This document shows positions 42,035 to 51,206 of a DNA stretch of 64,000 bases, one piece after another. Positions within the stretch are counted from its first letter, which is position 1. Each line of letters begins with the position of its first letter. The stretch lies in NCBI RefSeq assembly GCF_030413635.1, contig NZ_CP129235.1, positions 744,001-808,000 of the forward strand, given 5' to 3'. The DNA is from Planococcus shenhongbingii. Lineage in GTDB: Bacteria > Bacillota > Bacilli > Bacillales_A > Planococcaceae. Made by a program: the position numbers and the translations under genes. A model generated the notes under the pieces. That model made no database searches, was not told the DNA's origin, and saw only the letters and a program-made list of their open reading frames with translations.

Positions 42035-42868
42035 ATGAAGAAATGGATAGCAGGAAGTGTACTGGTTTTGTCAGCAGCAGTTTTAGGAGCTTGCGGAAGT
42101 GGTGAAGAGGCATCAACTAAAGAAGCGGAAAGCCTTGTCAGTGACGGTGTTTTAACTGTCGGCGTAACCGGTGGCCCGCATGAAGAGCTCGTCGGAAAAG
42201 TTGCGGAGCTTGCAGAAGAGCAAGGACTGGACTTCACCATTGAAACGAAAGTGTTCTCTGACTACGTAATGCCGAATGTTGCGTTAGCAGAAGAGGAAAT
42301 TGACTTGAACTCATTCCAGACGGAACCGTTTTTTGAAGAAATGAAAAAAAGCCGGGACTTGGATTTGGTCCGCGTCGGTGATACGGTCACGTTTCCGATG
42401 GGCATTTATTCATTAGACTACAAAGATGTCAGCGAACTGCCGGAAGGAGCAAAAATCGGTTTGCCGAGTGATCCGACCAATAGCGGACGGGCTTTGGCGT
42501 TGTTCGAAAAAGCGGGCCTTCTTAAAGTGAAGGAAGGCGTCGGCTTGCAGGCGACTGTGATGGATATCGCTGAAAACAAAAACAACTACGAGTTTATCGA
42601 ACTGGACTCTGCTCAAATTCCACGCCAATTGAACGAGCTGGATGCAGCAGCGATCAATACCAATTTCGCACTTGAAGCGGGCTTTGTGCCAGCAGAAGAT
42701 TCGATTTTCATCGAACCAAGCGATTCGCCTTTCGTCAACCTTGTTGCGTCACGCACTGAAAACAAAGACGATGAAGCGATCAAGCAATTCCTTGAACTGT
42801 ACCATAGCGATGAAGTAAAACAATTCATTGAAAAAGATTTCAGCGGATCGCTTATTCCTTCATGGTAA
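42035..42868 (+). CDS. metQ: Methionine ABC transporter substrate-binding lipoprotein
   Basis: A 277-residue NlpA/MetQ-family lipoprotein. The signal with lipobox LGAC puts the lipid-modified cysteine at residue 20. The mature part has VGVTGGPHEELVGKVAELAE, LNSFQTEPFFEEMKKS and AKIGLPSDPTNSGRALALFE, as in MetQ. It binds D/L-methionine outside the membrane for the MetNP transporter. It is controlled by the SAM-I riboswitch 100 bases upstream. The ATPase and permease genes usually found with metQ are absent here, so it must use a MetNP encoded elsewhere. GGAAAAGGGGA is the Shine-Dalgarno. Confidence 0.93.
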   Translation: MKKWIAGSVLVLSAAVLGACGSGEEASTKEAESLVSDGVLTVGVTGGPHEELVGKVAELAEEQGLDFTIETKVFSDYVMPNVALAEEEIDLNSFQTEPFFEEMKKSRDLDLVRVGDTVTFPMGIYSLDYKDVSELPEGAKIGLPSDPTNSGRALALFEKAGLLKVKEGVGLQATVMDIAENKNNYEFIELDSAQIPRQLNELDAAAINTNFALEAGFVPAEDSIFIEPSDSPFVNLVASRTENKDDEAIKQFLELYHSDEVKQFIEKDFSGSLIPSW

Positions 42869-42879
42869 AACCTAATGAG

Positions 42880-42920
42880 AAAGCCGCCTTCGATGGAATC
42901 CATCGAAGGCGGCTTTTTTT
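42880..42920 (+). terminator. Intrinsic terminator of metQ
   Basis: AAGCCGCCTTCGATGG (42881-42896) pairs perfectly with CCATCGAAGGCGGCTT (42900-42915), followed by seven T residues. Confidence 0.92.
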
Positions 42921-42983
42921 GTTTAACGGTATTGGCCAGCAGTCGCAGCATCGAAAAAGGGAAGATGCGGAAAGCGCAAATCT

Positions 42984-43787
42984 TTAAATTTCAATCATTT
43001 TAATCGTTGATGCGATTTCTTCTTCAGCCGACTGCAGGTTCCATTCATGTGGGTAATAGCCGAGTGGATTGCAGATTACTTCAATGTTTTTATAATGTTC
43101 ATGATAGCGTGTATGGGTATGGCCAAAAATAAGCTTTTTGACCTGGTATTCCAACGCCAGTTCGCCAAAGCGCGAACTTCCCATCATCGCATTGAAGAAA
43201 TCCCAGCTCGGATCTTCCTTCACTTGCAGAAAATGAGCGAACGGTACAACATGAGTGACCAGGATTATGTTTTTGCCGCGATATTCTTTGAGCCAGTTCT
43301 CCAGTTTTGCGGTATACTGCTCCGTCAAGGCAGAGTCGGTTACTGGCCAGTGGGCATACGTTTTATCCGGCCAGGTAAAGCTGCCGAATACGCCTTTGGC
43401 AAATTGCTGTTCAGTAAATCCCGCAACGCCGAATGTGTAATCATACCAGCCGCCATCGCCGATTACGACCCAGTCCTCGTTCAATTGGACAGGGCCGTTG
43501 CCAAGATTTCCGCGGAACTCGAGAAGTTTGGAATAGGCAGCGGCGGAATCTTCCGCATAGACATCGTGGTTGCCATGGACGAATAATAGCTTGGTTTCCA
43601 GAAAACCGTCTTGCAGCCGATTTAAAAGAGCCAAGCCTTTTTCAGGGCCGGCAGCTAGATCTCCGCTCACGATGAATACGTCAGGGGAGTGGTTTTTTAC
43701 CCATTGTTCGACTATAGCTAGAATATCTGTTTCTGCTTTTTTGCGGTTTAACCCTTCATGAATGTCTGATAAAACGGCGATTTTCAA
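42984..43787 (-). CDS. Calcineurin-like metallophosphoesterase
   Basis: A 267-residue binuclear-metal phosphoesterase. The motifs occur in order: LSDIHEG (D-x-H), VSGDLAAG (GD), FVHGNHDVY (GNH[DE]), VTHVVPFAH and FGHTHTRYHEH (GHTH). The frame is open up to an ATG at 43844. However, the only good Shine-Dalgarno, AGGAGGA, lies eight bases before a TTG (43787) that begins LKIAVLSDIHEG, so I choose the TTG start; the 19 upstream residues look non-conserved. The substrate could be a phosphodiester or nucleotide. Its neighbours give no clue. Confidence 0.85.
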   Translation of the reverse strand: MKIAVLSDIHEGLNRKKAETDILAIVEQWVKNHSPDVFIVSGDLAAGPEKGLALLNRLQDGFLETKLLFVHGNHDVYAEDSAAAYSKLLEFRGNLGNGPVQLNEDWVVIGDGGWYDYTFGVAGFTEQQFAKGVFGSFTWPDKTYAHWPVTDSALTEQYTAKLENWLKEYRGKNIILVTHVVPFAHFLQVKEDPSWDFFNAMMGSSRFGELALEYQVKKLIFGHTHTRYHEHYKNIEVICNPLGYYPHEWNLQSAEEEIASTIKMIEI

Positions 43788-43856
43788 CTGCGGTTCCTCC
43801 TGTCTCGGTTGCATCTGTTTAAAATCCATATTCCGGTCATGCACTGATTCAGTAAG

Positions 43857-43888
43857 AACGCCATTCCTTTTCTGGAATGGCGTTTTTG
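43857..43888. terminator. Intrinsic hairpin between phosphoesterase and formamidase
   Basis: AACGCCATTCC (43857-43867) pairs with GGAATGGCGTT (43874-43884). Plus-strand T run; it lies immediately beyond the formamidase stop codon. Confidence 0.65.
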
Positions 43889-43890
43889 TA

Positions 43891-45192
43891 TTATCCGTAC
43901 TGATTTTTGACTAAGTCGAATAAATCGGTTTTTTTCAAATACGCTTCCGGAGCAAGGAAAGTCACCGTAATGACACCTGGATGGCGGCCGATTTCAATCG
44001 CTCCGGTGATGGTCGCACGGTTCATGATTTCCGGAACGGACACACCGAAAAATTCAGCAGCTCGGTTCAACCCGTTTTCAGTCGCATCATTCAAATTCGG
44101 CCCGGATCCGATAAAAGAGACCGGATAAGATTGTTCGATCTGAGAGACGTTCCATTTGTCGGCAATTTGCTGGGCGGATTGCCGTTCTTCTGCAGTGAAC
44201 GGCTTCGCCGTATAGGGCAGGTCCTCGACATTCGGCAGCAAGATTGGTCCTTTGATATTAAACCCTTTCAGGACATGGACTTGGAGATGGGTGATGCCCG
44301 AAACGTCTGCTGTATGCCCAGCGATTTCACCGTCTCCTTGCATCGCATGCATATCACCGAGGTAAACGCCGCCTCCGGGAACTTTAACAGGGCAGATCAA
44401 AACAGCACCGGCGCGCACACGGTTGACATCCAAATGGCCGTCCGTCCGGTGGGTTTCCAATTCTTCCTGCGTGCTCGCATAATCATGGGTGGCACCGACC
44501 AGGAAAGAACCGAAATCTCCGGCATTATGGGAATCAGGCGTTGGCCGGGATGGCGTCGTTCCCAATTGTCCGAGGAAAGGGCGCATGCGTGCCATCGTGC
44601 CGACCAAGTCATGTGGTGCAAACGTGACGACCGGATTTTGTACAGAAGCTTCGGGAGTTTTCATGTAATCCCGTCCAGCTTTTGCAATGGTTTCAGCTGC
44701 TTCTTGCGGCAAGGTGAGGCCGACATCGCCGTTTTCCCCAAAGAAAATGGTATAGCCATTCGTGAAAACGAACGGAGTGGCGTCCGCTCCACACTTCGCA
44801 CAGCGGATGGCTTCCATGCCGATGCCTTTAATGACGGTTTCCGGATTCTTTGTTCCGCATTCCGGACATTTCGCGGCGACGTAGCCATCACCGTCTGCGC
44901 GGTCTTCAATCATTTTGTCGTTGCCGGAAGCGGTCGCTTGGGAAGTGACCGTGATGGACTGGATCCGGATGGCAATTGCGTCGCCCGGTTCAGCCCCTTC
45001 CACATAAACAGGTTTTGTCACTTCGTGGCCGCCTTTGATGCTTGGTGTAATCATAGGGCCCCAACAGCCTGGAGCCGTATTCGCAATAATGTATCCACCG
45101 TCTTTCACCGGCCCTAACATTTCTTTTCCCGGATCCAAAATGCCGTCTACGAAATGATTGACAAATAACGTTTCGACTACCGTTTTGTTCAC
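43891..45192 (-). CDS. fmdA: Acetamidase/formamidase with zinc-ribbon insert
   Basis: A 433-residue FmdA_AmdA-family amidase, which hydrolyses formamide or short amides to ammonia. NTAPGCWGPMITPSIKGGHE, VYVEGAEPGDAIAIRI, GVYLGDMHAMQGDGEIAGHT and IEIGRHPGVITVTF are family marks. Residues about 109-136 carry CPEC and CAKC pairs, a zinc-ribbon-like insertion seen in some longer members. The start is GTG (45192) after AGAGGAGG. It diverges from an IclR regulator gene, with a TTTCAC-ATA-GCGAAA dyad between them, so it is a likely regulatory target. Confidence 0.88.
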   Translation of the reverse strand: MNKTVVETLFVNHFVDGILDPGKEMLGPVKDGGYIIANTAPGCWGPMITPSIKGGHEVTKPVYVEGAEPGDAIAIRIQSITVTSQATASGNDKMIEDRADGDGYVAAKCPECGTKNPETVIKGIGMEAIRCAKCGADATPFVFTNGYTIFFGENGDVGLTLPQEAAETIAKAGRDYMKTPEASVQNPVVTFAPHDLVGTMARMRPFLGQLGTTPSRPTPDSHNAGDFGSFLVGATHDYASTQEELETHRTDGHLDVNRVRAGAVLICPVKVPGGGVYLGDMHAMQGDGEIAGHTADVSGITHLQVHVLKGFNIKGPILLPNVEDLPYTAKPFTAEERQSAQQIADKWNVSQIEQSYPVSFIGSGPNLNDATENGLNRAAEFFGVSVPEIMNRATITGAIEIGRHPGVITVTFLAPEAYLKKTDLFDLVKNQYG

Positions 45193-45435
45193 AATAATCC
45201 TCCTCTTTATTCGAATTATCAGACTACTTAAATTATATAGGTTTAGGGGGCCTTTAACAATTAAATGCGCTGTTTTGCATTTTCAAACAGCCTGCTCAAT
45301 TCAGAATTTAAAGAAGGAAAGACGACTTTTTTATATCAATAAAACCAACGATTTCAAAGACGGCTTCCATCTATATAACAGCAGGAGCCAGGCCCATAAA
45401 TGAACTGTGTATCGAAATAGGAAGCACCAGTAAAA

Positions 45436-45450
45436 TTTCACATAGCGAAA
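45436..45450. promoter_or_regulatory. Candidate IclR operator
   Basis: TTTCACATAGCGAAA is a near-palindrome (one mismatched pair) in the divergent fmdA/IclR intergenic region, 69 bases before the regulator start. Nothing else is recognised in 45193-45518. Confidence 0.45.
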
Positions 45451-45518
45451 CAAAATGCCAAGTTGTTGTAAGTGCAGAAATGCTCCTTTAAGATGAGTTC
45501 AAAGATGAGGTGAACTTG

Positions 45519-46262
45519 ATGAGCAATTATGAGGTGGCCGCATTAAAAAAAGGGCTGCAGATTTTGGACCTGCTGCAAGAAGAGGAATTTCTGACCTTAA
45601 CAGAAATCAGTACGGCTTTGTCTTTCAATAAAACTACGGCTTTTCGCTTGCTCAGCACTTTGGAAAACATGAATTACGTCATCAAAAAAGATAAATACTT
45701 CAAATTGAACGAGGGAAAATTTTATCAAGGCCACAGCACACGCCCTTTTGACTGGACTTCATTGAAAACGCCTTATCAATTAGGAGTAGAGGAGTCAGAA
45801 GGGGTTTATATCGGCGTATTGGAAAACAACGATGTGGTGATGAAGCAAATGCTCAAACCGCCTTTCAAGGAACCGTTTCAGCCTGAGATTGGCGACCGGT
45901 CTCCCGCCCATATTAGCGCACTTGGCAAAGTCATCTTGGCGAACTTACAGCCTGCAGAACTAGAGGGAATTTCTTCCTGCCTTTCGCTTAGCCAGGCTAC
46001 AGACCAGACCTTCATCGATCGGGAGTTGTTTGAGCAGCATTTGGACATCATCCAAAAACAGGGATTTGCCATTGATGATGAAGAACGTTTTGTCGGAGTC
46101 CGCTGCATCGCAGCACCGGTATTCTATAAAGACCGCGTCATTGCCGCAGTTGCGATTGCCGGACCCGTCGACAAGATGAAAAAGACTTTGCTGAGAGGCT
46201 TGACCAATAAAGTTAAAGCCGTCAGCAAAGAAATCACAAAAGAGCTGGACCTTCGCTATTAA
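45519..46262 (+). CDS. IclR family transcriptional regulator
   Basis: A 247-residue regulator: winged helix at residues 3-60 (KKGLQILDLLQEEEFLTLTE, then NKTTAFRLLSTLENMNYV) and an effector-binding GAF-like domain (YIGVLENNDVVMKQM, SPAHISALGKVILANL, RFVGVRCIAAPVFY). IclR proteins respond to aromatic or small organic acids. GATGAGGTG sets ATG 45519. An ene-reductase gene follows 81 bases later, and fmdA diverges upstream. Together with the aromatic-acid-type MFS gene at 48355 this suggests a small catabolic regulon. Confidence 0.88.
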   Translation: MSNYEVAALKKGLQILDLLQEEEFLTLTEISTALSFNKTTAFRLLSTLENMNYVIKKDKYFKLNEGKFYQGHSTRPFDWTSLKTPYQLGVEESEGVYIGVLENNDVVMKQMLKPPFKEPFQPEIGDRSPAHISALGKVILANLQPAELEGISSCLSLSQATDQTFIDRELFEQHLDIIQKQGFAIDDEERFVGVRCIAAPVFYKDRVIAAVAIAGPVDKMKKTLLRGLTNKVKAVSKEITKELDLRY

Positions 46263-46343
46263 GAATGGCAAGGCTTAAACTTTTAATAGCTCCGTATTCA
46301 ACAGCCACAAAGTTTTGTAAACATCAAGAGGAGAGATTAACCG

Positions 46344-47492
46344 ATGAAGGAAAGTTATAAACCATTATTTGAACCTTTAACATTGCGAAATGGCGTGCAG
46401 TTGAAAAATCGCATCGTCATGCCGCCGATGACTACTTTTTCAGCAAATCCAGATGACACGGCTTCAGATGCAGAACTGGCTTATTATGCCGCCCGTTCAA
46501 ACGGTCCAGGCATGGTCGTTACTGCCTGCGCATATATCCAGGAAAACGGCAAAGGCTTTGAAGGGCAATTTTCGGCACACCAGGATGCGATGATTCCAAG
46601 TCTGCGCAGCGTAGCTTCTTCTATAAAAGAGCAAGGCGCAAAAGCGGTGCTGCAGCTTTATCATGGCGGCCGCTTAGCGGTGCCCCATCTGATTTCAAAT
46701 GGAGAAACGGTCAGCGCAAGCAGCGTGGCACCGATGTTGGACCGGGGTTTCTATAGCATCGAACAGACACCCCGGAGCTTAACCGATACCGAAGTGCTGG
46801 AATTGATCCGGGATTTCGGCGAAGCGACGAGACGGGCGATTGAAGCCGGCTTTGATGGAGTGGAATTGCACGGCGCAAGCGGCTACATCATCCAGCAATT
46901 CTTTTCTCCTCATTCCAATATACGGAATGATTGCTGGGGAGGTTCTCTTGAGAATCGCCTGGCTTTCCCATTAGCTGTTATTGAGGAAGCGAAAAAAATC
47001 ATTGCGGAACATGCCAAAGAACCGTTTATCCTTGGCTACCGCTTGTCACCGGAAGAACCTGAGACACCGGGCATTACAATGGCCGAGACATTTGCGCTCC
47101 TCGATGCTTTAAAAGAAGCGGATCTGGATTACCTTCATATGGCCTTGAATGATTTTTGGTCGAAGCCGCGGCGCGGTGTGGAAAGCGGCCGATCACGGAT
47201 TGAACTGATTCAGGAACATATCGGAGGCCGTGTGCCTATTATTGGTGTAGGTTCCATACATACACCGGACCAGGCTGTCGAAGCACTTGAGCAAACAGGT
47301 ATTCCTTTGATTGCCCTTGGAAGAGAACTGATCATGGAACCGAATTGGGTGGAAAAAGTCGAACAAGGACAGGAAACCAAAATTCAAACGGCAATCCATT
47401 CCGATGACCAGGATGAGCTTCAGGTGCCGGATCCATTATGGGAGTTAATGATGTCTGTTCCGGGCTGGTTCCCAATAAAAGTCACAAAATAA
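46344..47492 (+). CDS. NADH:flavin oxidoreductase (old yellow enzyme-like), second copy
   Basis: A 382-residue FMN TIM-barrel enzyme paralogous to the one at 4915-6048. It has PMTTFSANPDDTASD, QLYHGGRLAVPH, VELHGASGYIIQQFFSPHSN, GYRLSPEEPETPG and the phosphate-binding VGSIHTPDQAVEAL, GRELIMEP. CAAGAGGAGAG gives a good start. It lies downstream of the IclR regulator and may be co-transcribed; a terminator follows. Likely reduces an activated alkene or unsaturated acid; the substrate is unknown. Confidence 0.88.
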   Translation: MKESYKPLFEPLTLRNGVQLKNRIVMPPMTTFSANPDDTASDAELAYYAARSNGPGMVVTACAYIQENGKGFEGQFSAHQDAMIPSLRSVASSIKEQGAKAVLQLYHGGRLAVPHLISNGETVSASSVAPMLDRGFYSIEQTPRSLTDTEVLELIRDFGEATRRAIEAGFDGVELHGASGYIIQQFFSPHSNIRNDCWGGSLENRLAFPLAVIEEAKKIIAEHAKEPFILGYRLSPEEPETPGITMAETFALLDALKEADLDYLHMALNDFWSKPRRGVESGRSRIELIQEHIGGRVPIIGVGSIHTPDQAVEALEQTGIPLIALGRELIMEPNWVEKVEQGQETKIQTAIHSDDQDELQVPDPLWELMMSVPGWFPIKVTK

Positions 47493-47512
47493 TTAAGAAT
47501 TTAATCTAAATT

Positions 47513-47546
47513 AAAGCGGCAAAGGGAATCTCCTTTGCCGCTTTTT
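47513..47546 (+). terminator. Intrinsic terminator
   Basis: AAAGCGGCAAAGG pairs with CCTTTGCCGCTTT, followed by T residues. Confidence 0.88.
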
Positions 47547-48018
47547 ATGGTTGCGGCCGTTTTGATTCAAGGAGTGTCCAGTTGGAATTTCCTGCATCAA
47601 AAGTCCAAATTTCGATTATGCGTATATTTAGTAATATTGCTTTTGACTATCTGGATTTCGCCCGCTGACAAAACCTTTTCAAGATTGTAGCTGGTTACAG
47701 CGCCTAAAGAAGCAGCCATCTTTTAAGAATTTCGATTAAGAGCTATTTAAAAATAACGTCCCAATATATGCTTAAAAACCTGATAGGACCATAAACCTGT
47801 TTTTGATTAAGCAGAAAATTCTCCATTGACTTTACAATGGACCGTAAATATACTAATAGTGTACTAAGTACTCTATTTATAGAATGCCTTATGAAAGCGC
47901 TTTAAATGAATTATATTCATATATCTATTTCTGTATTTTTGCTTCTCTATTTATTTTCACTGGCTAAATTGATTTGTGGAAGTTATTCAAATTAGGCAGA
48001 GAAAGCGAAGGAGAGAAA
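47547..48018. other. Long AT-rich intergenic stretch with a cre-like site
   Basis: No gene is seen. TGAAAGCGCTTTAA at 47892-47905 is close to the CcpA catabolite-response consensus and lies upstream of the small ORF and the MFS gene. TTGACT-like and TACTAATA-like hexamers occur around 47827-47860. Confidence 0.45.
47892..47905. promoter_or_regulatory. cre-like site
   Basis: TGAAAGCGCTTTAA has the central AAAGCGCTTT of a CcpA site; the last positions deviate from TCA. Confidence 0.45.
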
Positions 48019-48072
48019 GTGTTAGGCGTCATAATGGCTCCGCAAATTTTAAACAGCTTTCTGCTGAATTAG
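48019..48072 (+). CDS. Possible 17-codon leader peptide
   Basis: GTG at 48019, five bases after AAGGAG, opens MLGVIMAPQILNSFLLN with TAG at 48070. A terminator hairpin begins four bases later. This layout resembles a leader peptide with attenuator, or a hydrophobic micropeptide, upstream of the MFS transporter. Evidence is only the ribosome binding site and position. Confidence 0.3.
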   Translation: MLGVIMAPQILNSFLLN

Positions 48073-48075
48073 GCA

Positions 48076-48130
48076 GAATACCCCTTCTTCAAACAGCATA
48101 TGCGGCTGTTTGGAAGGGGTTCTGTTTTTA
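48076..48130 (+). terminator. Intrinsic terminator upstream of the MFS gene
   Basis: ACCCCTTC and AAACAGC (left arm, about 48080-48098) pair with GCTGTTT and AAGGGGT (right arm to 48120), with GTTTTT after. Confidence 0.7.
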
Positions 48131-48354
48131 ATAACATCTTTCAACTAAAGCATCAATTTAAGAATGGTATTGAAGAAAAGTGCTTGTAAGAGCATTGCAT
48201 AATCAGTGGTACGAACTTCATGATTTTGCCATTTCATGCATTAAGGCTGAAATAGCGAATCAGGAGAAATAAGGCAAGTTTATCAAAGAAAAGAACAAGC
48301 ACGTAAAGAAAGTGGAGTTCTTTTAGAAGAACTAAAAGACGAGGGGGAACTAGT

Positions 48355-49710
48355 ATGGCTGCAATAAATACAAACGAAGTAATCGCCAACAGTAAATTCA
48401 ATCGCTTCCATTGGAGTTTGCTGTTATGGAGTTTTTTGATCATCGCATTTGATGGATATGATTTGGTGGTTTACGGTACGGTAGTGCCGGTACTGATTGA
48501 GAACTGGAACCTGACATCAGTTGAAGCTGGTGCCATGGGCAGTTATGGATTATTCGGTATGATGTTCGGTGCCGTTTTCTTTGGAACATTGGCAGATCGG
48601 ATCGGACGCAAAAAAGTAGTGGTAATGACAGTTATCCTATTCAGTTTGTTTACTGTGCTATGCGGTTTCGCAAATTCACCAACTGAGTTCTCAACTTACC
48701 GCTTCTTGGCCGGACTAGGACTGGGCGGCATCATGCCGAACATCATTGCGTTGCTGACGGATTATTCACCTAAATCGATGAGAAGCATGATGGTTTCAAT
48801 CGTTTTATGCGGTTATTCCGTCGGCGGAATTCTGGCGCCTTTGCTGGGCATTTACTTGATGCCGCAATTCGGTTGGGAATCGATTTTCTGGATCGCAGGC
48901 TTGCCGCTTCTGGCCCTGCCATGGATGTACAAACAATTGCCGGAGACTGCCAGCCATTTGATCCGTACCGGCAATAAAAAAGAACTTTTCCGGATTTTGA
49001 GAAAAGTAAGCCCGGAAACGGAATTTAATGAAAACGATGAAGTACTGGAACTCGAAAAATCAGATTCGAAAGTTCCGCTTGCCGGCTTGTTCAAAGAAAA
49101 GCGCGGCTTGAGTACAGTCATGTTCTGGATTGCGTTCTTCTCTTGCTTATTGATGGTATACGGACTGAACACATGGTTGCCTAAATTGATGATGGATGCA
49201 GGATATGCATTGAATTCAAGTCTTGGCTTCCTCATTGCCCTTCAAGGCGGGGCGATTGTCGGTACTTTGATCATTGCCCGTCTTTGTGACAAGTACGGCG
49301 CTAAGAAATTGCTGGTGCCGATGTACGCATCAGGCGCAGTCGTCCTGACTTTACTTGGGTTCGGCGGCAACATTGTCGTGATTTATGTCTTGGTGGCAAT
49401 TGCCGGAGCAGCAACCATCGGGGCGCAAAATATTGTCCAGGCTTATGTCTCGCAATATTACCCGGCTTACATCCGTTCGACTGCACTAGGAACGGCATCA
49501 AGCATCGGCCGCATCGGGGGCATGCTTGGACCGGTTCTTGGCGGCTTCCTGTTATCGATCAGTTTGCCAATCCAGATGAACTTTATCGCCTTCGCGATAC
49601 CAGGATTGATAGCGGCAATTGCCTTGGGATTAGTGCCCGATAAAGAATCGCATGCAAGACAAAAAGAAGTGAAAATACAAACTTCTCAAACGAGTGAGAC
49701 AACCATTTAA
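48355..49710 (+). CDS. MFS transporter, aromatic acid:H+ symporter type
   Basis: A 451-residue twelve-helix transporter. The first helix carries IIAFDGYDLVVYGTVVPVL, the acidic DGYD motif of the AAHS family (BenK/PcaK-like). The cytoplasmic loop has GTLADRIGRKKVVV, and the second half has IARLCDKYGAKKLL. Aromatic carboxylates or related acids are the expected substrates. GAGGGGGAACTAGT precedes ATG 48355. It is followed by a terminator and lies near the OYE-like, IclR and SDR genes, which fits uptake for a catabolic route. Confidence 0.88.
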   Translation: MAAINTNEVIANSKFNRFHWSLLLWSFLIIAFDGYDLVVYGTVVPVLIENWNLTSVEAGAMGSYGLFGMMFGAVFFGTLADRIGRKKVVVMTVILFSLFTVLCGFANSPTEFSTYRFLAGLGLGGIMPNIIALLTDYSPKSMRSMMVSIVLCGYSVGGILAPLLGIYLMPQFGWESIFWIAGLPLLALPWMYKQLPETASHLIRTGNKKELFRILRKVSPETEFNENDEVLELEKSDSKVPLAGLFKEKRGLSTVMFWIAFFSCLLMVYGLNTWLPKLMMDAGYALNSSLGFLIALQGGAIVGTLIIARLCDKYGAKKLLVPMYASGAVVLTLLGFGGNIVVIYVLVAIAGAATIGAQNIVQAYVSQYYPAYIRSTALGTASSIGRIGGMLGPVLGGFLLSISLPIQMNFIAFAIPGLIAAIALGLVPDKESHARQKEVKIQTSQTSETTI

Positions 49711-49715
49711 TAAGA

Positions 49716-49750
49716 GAAGAACCGCATCCGTAATGGTGCGGTTCTTTTTA
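49716..49750 (+). terminator. Intrinsic terminator of the MFS gene
   Basis: AGAACCGCA (49718-49726) pairs with TGCGGTTCT (49737-49745), followed by T residues. Confidence 0.85.
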
Positions 49751-49798
49751 TGGTTTGGATAGTATGGATGTTGTCAGGCAACTCCCAAGAATGAATAG

Positions 49799-49846
49799 AA
49801 AAGAGCTTCCACAGGATACGGAAATTCCCATTGGAAGCTCTTTTTC
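49799..49846 (-). terminator. Bidirectional terminator, serving the SDR gene
   Basis: AAGAGCTTCC (49801-49810) pairs with GGAAGCTCTT (49833-49842), with T/A runs on both sides. Confidence 0.75.
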
Positions 49847-49925
49847 ATTGATCATTTAAAGCGCCAGTGAATTACCTGAAACAGGAAAATGATTTTAAAA
49901 GGTTTGTGATGATGCAGGCGGATAC

Positions 49926-50690
49926 TTAATCCGCCTGCATTCCACCGTCTACATTATAAATAGAACCTGTAACAAATGAAGATTTTTCAGAGGCTAGGAA
50001 CAGCACAATCTGGGCAACTTCCAAAGGCATGCCGAAACGGCCAACAGGAATTCCTTGGCGGATCGCGGAAGCTGCTAATTCTGGATCACCCGGTGAAATA
50101 TTGCTTTGGATAGCCGTCAGCATTTGTGTATCTATGGCTGCAGGGGCTACCGCATTGACGCGGATTCCATGGGCTGCTGTTTCCAGAGCTGCCGTTTTGG
50201 TCAAACCGACCACCGCATGTTTGGAAGCGATGTAGCCAGACATGCCGGCTGCGCCGATATAAGCGGCATTCGAAGCGGTATTGATAATGCTGCCGTATCC
50301 TTGTATTTCCATTTGCCGAATCACATGTTTCAAGCCTAAAAATACACCTGTGACATTGATGGCCATAATGGTCTCGAATTGTTCCTTATCAAGTTCTTTA
50401 ATCGGTTTGTGTGGTCCGTTGATGCCCGCATTGTTAAAGAAGACATCGATACGTCCATAAGCATCCACCGTTTGCTTCACATAATTCGCTACATCGGCCT
50501 CTTCTGTAACATTCGCTTGAATAACCAACACACGCTCTTCTTCAACGTCTAATAAATCTTTTGTTTTATTTAAAGCTTCCTGATTGATATCCACCAATAC
50601 GATGGTATCTCCTTGATCCAAAAAAGCTTTCGCTGTTTCCATGCCGATGCCGCCTGCTCCACCAGTAATCACTACTACTTTTTCTGTCAT
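49926..50690 (-). CDS. Short-chain dehydrogenase/reductase
   Basis: A 254-residue classical SDR. VVVITGGAGGIGMETAKAFL is the TGxxxGIG cofactor loop, with Asp in VLVDIN favouring NAD. NNAGINGP is the structural NNAG, and the active site is Ser in INTASNAAYIGAAGMSG with YIASK (YxxxK). The C-terminal YNVDGGMQAD is the family ending. A longer frame reaches 50774, but GAGGAGG seven bases before ATG 50690 fixes the start. The substrate is unknown; it lies convergent with the MFS gene. Confidence 0.92.
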   Translation of the reverse strand: MTEKVVVITGGAGGIGMETAKAFLDQGDTIVLVDINQEALNKTKDLLDVEEERVLVIQANVTEEADVANYVKQTVDAYGRIDVFFNNAGINGPHKPIKELDKEQFETIMAINVTGVFLGLKHVIRQMEIQGYGSIINTASNAAYIGAAGMSGYIASKHAVVGLTKTAALETAAHGIRVNAVAPAAIDTQMLTAIQSNISPGDPELAASAIRQGIPVGRFGMPLEVAQIVLFLASEKSSFVTGSIYNVDGGMQAD

Positions 50691-51206
50691 GGTAAAACCT
50701 CCTCGAATTTGTCTTACAACTGATTCGTCTTTACGCCGTAGCTGAAATATCTCGATATGCATATTTTCTTTCACTTACAAAATAAAAGAAGATCCATACA
50801 TTCTTTCTAAAGAATATTCTTCTAATGGTTAAGGTTACATCACTTACTGGAATTGGCCTATTCCCTTTAAAGTAAGGAGTGCCTACCTCAAAAGGATGTA
50901 GTATCTTAAATTTTATTCATCGAATTGAGGGATTTGGAAGTGGAAATAGAAGAAACATCACCTTCATGGAAGAAACTCGACTTTAACGTTCTTCAGACAA
51001 GTCAGTAGACGAAAGAGATATGTAGAAATTAGTTTTTTCATACAATTTTTCTAATCACAAAATTCACAGCTTCACAACATAATTTTCAAGAATAGATGAT
51101 ATGATGATTAAATGAAAAAAGATTAGACCCTCCGTTTCAAAAGGTCCCAATCTTGGTGCAATGAATCAATAATAGATTTCTTCAGTTATACAGAACAGGT
51201 GATTAA
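50691..51206. other. Intergenic region before the helicase gene
   Basis: No gene. A weak hairpin GATT-GACC/GGTC-AATC lies at about 51121-51153. AGGTGAT at 51197-51203 is the Shine-Dalgarno of the helicase. Confidence 0.4.

Noticed and set aside
43788..43844. ATG start of the phosphoesterase at 43844
   Set aside because: No Shine-Dalgarno; the extra 19 residues are not family-like, whereas TTG 43787 has AGGAGGA at ideal spacing.
43981..45117. Long plus-strand frame (378 codons) opposite the formamidase gene
   Set aside because: It lies entirely antisense to a complete, motif-bearing fmdA, has no ribosome binding site and reads as low-complexity arginine/phenylalanine-rich text.
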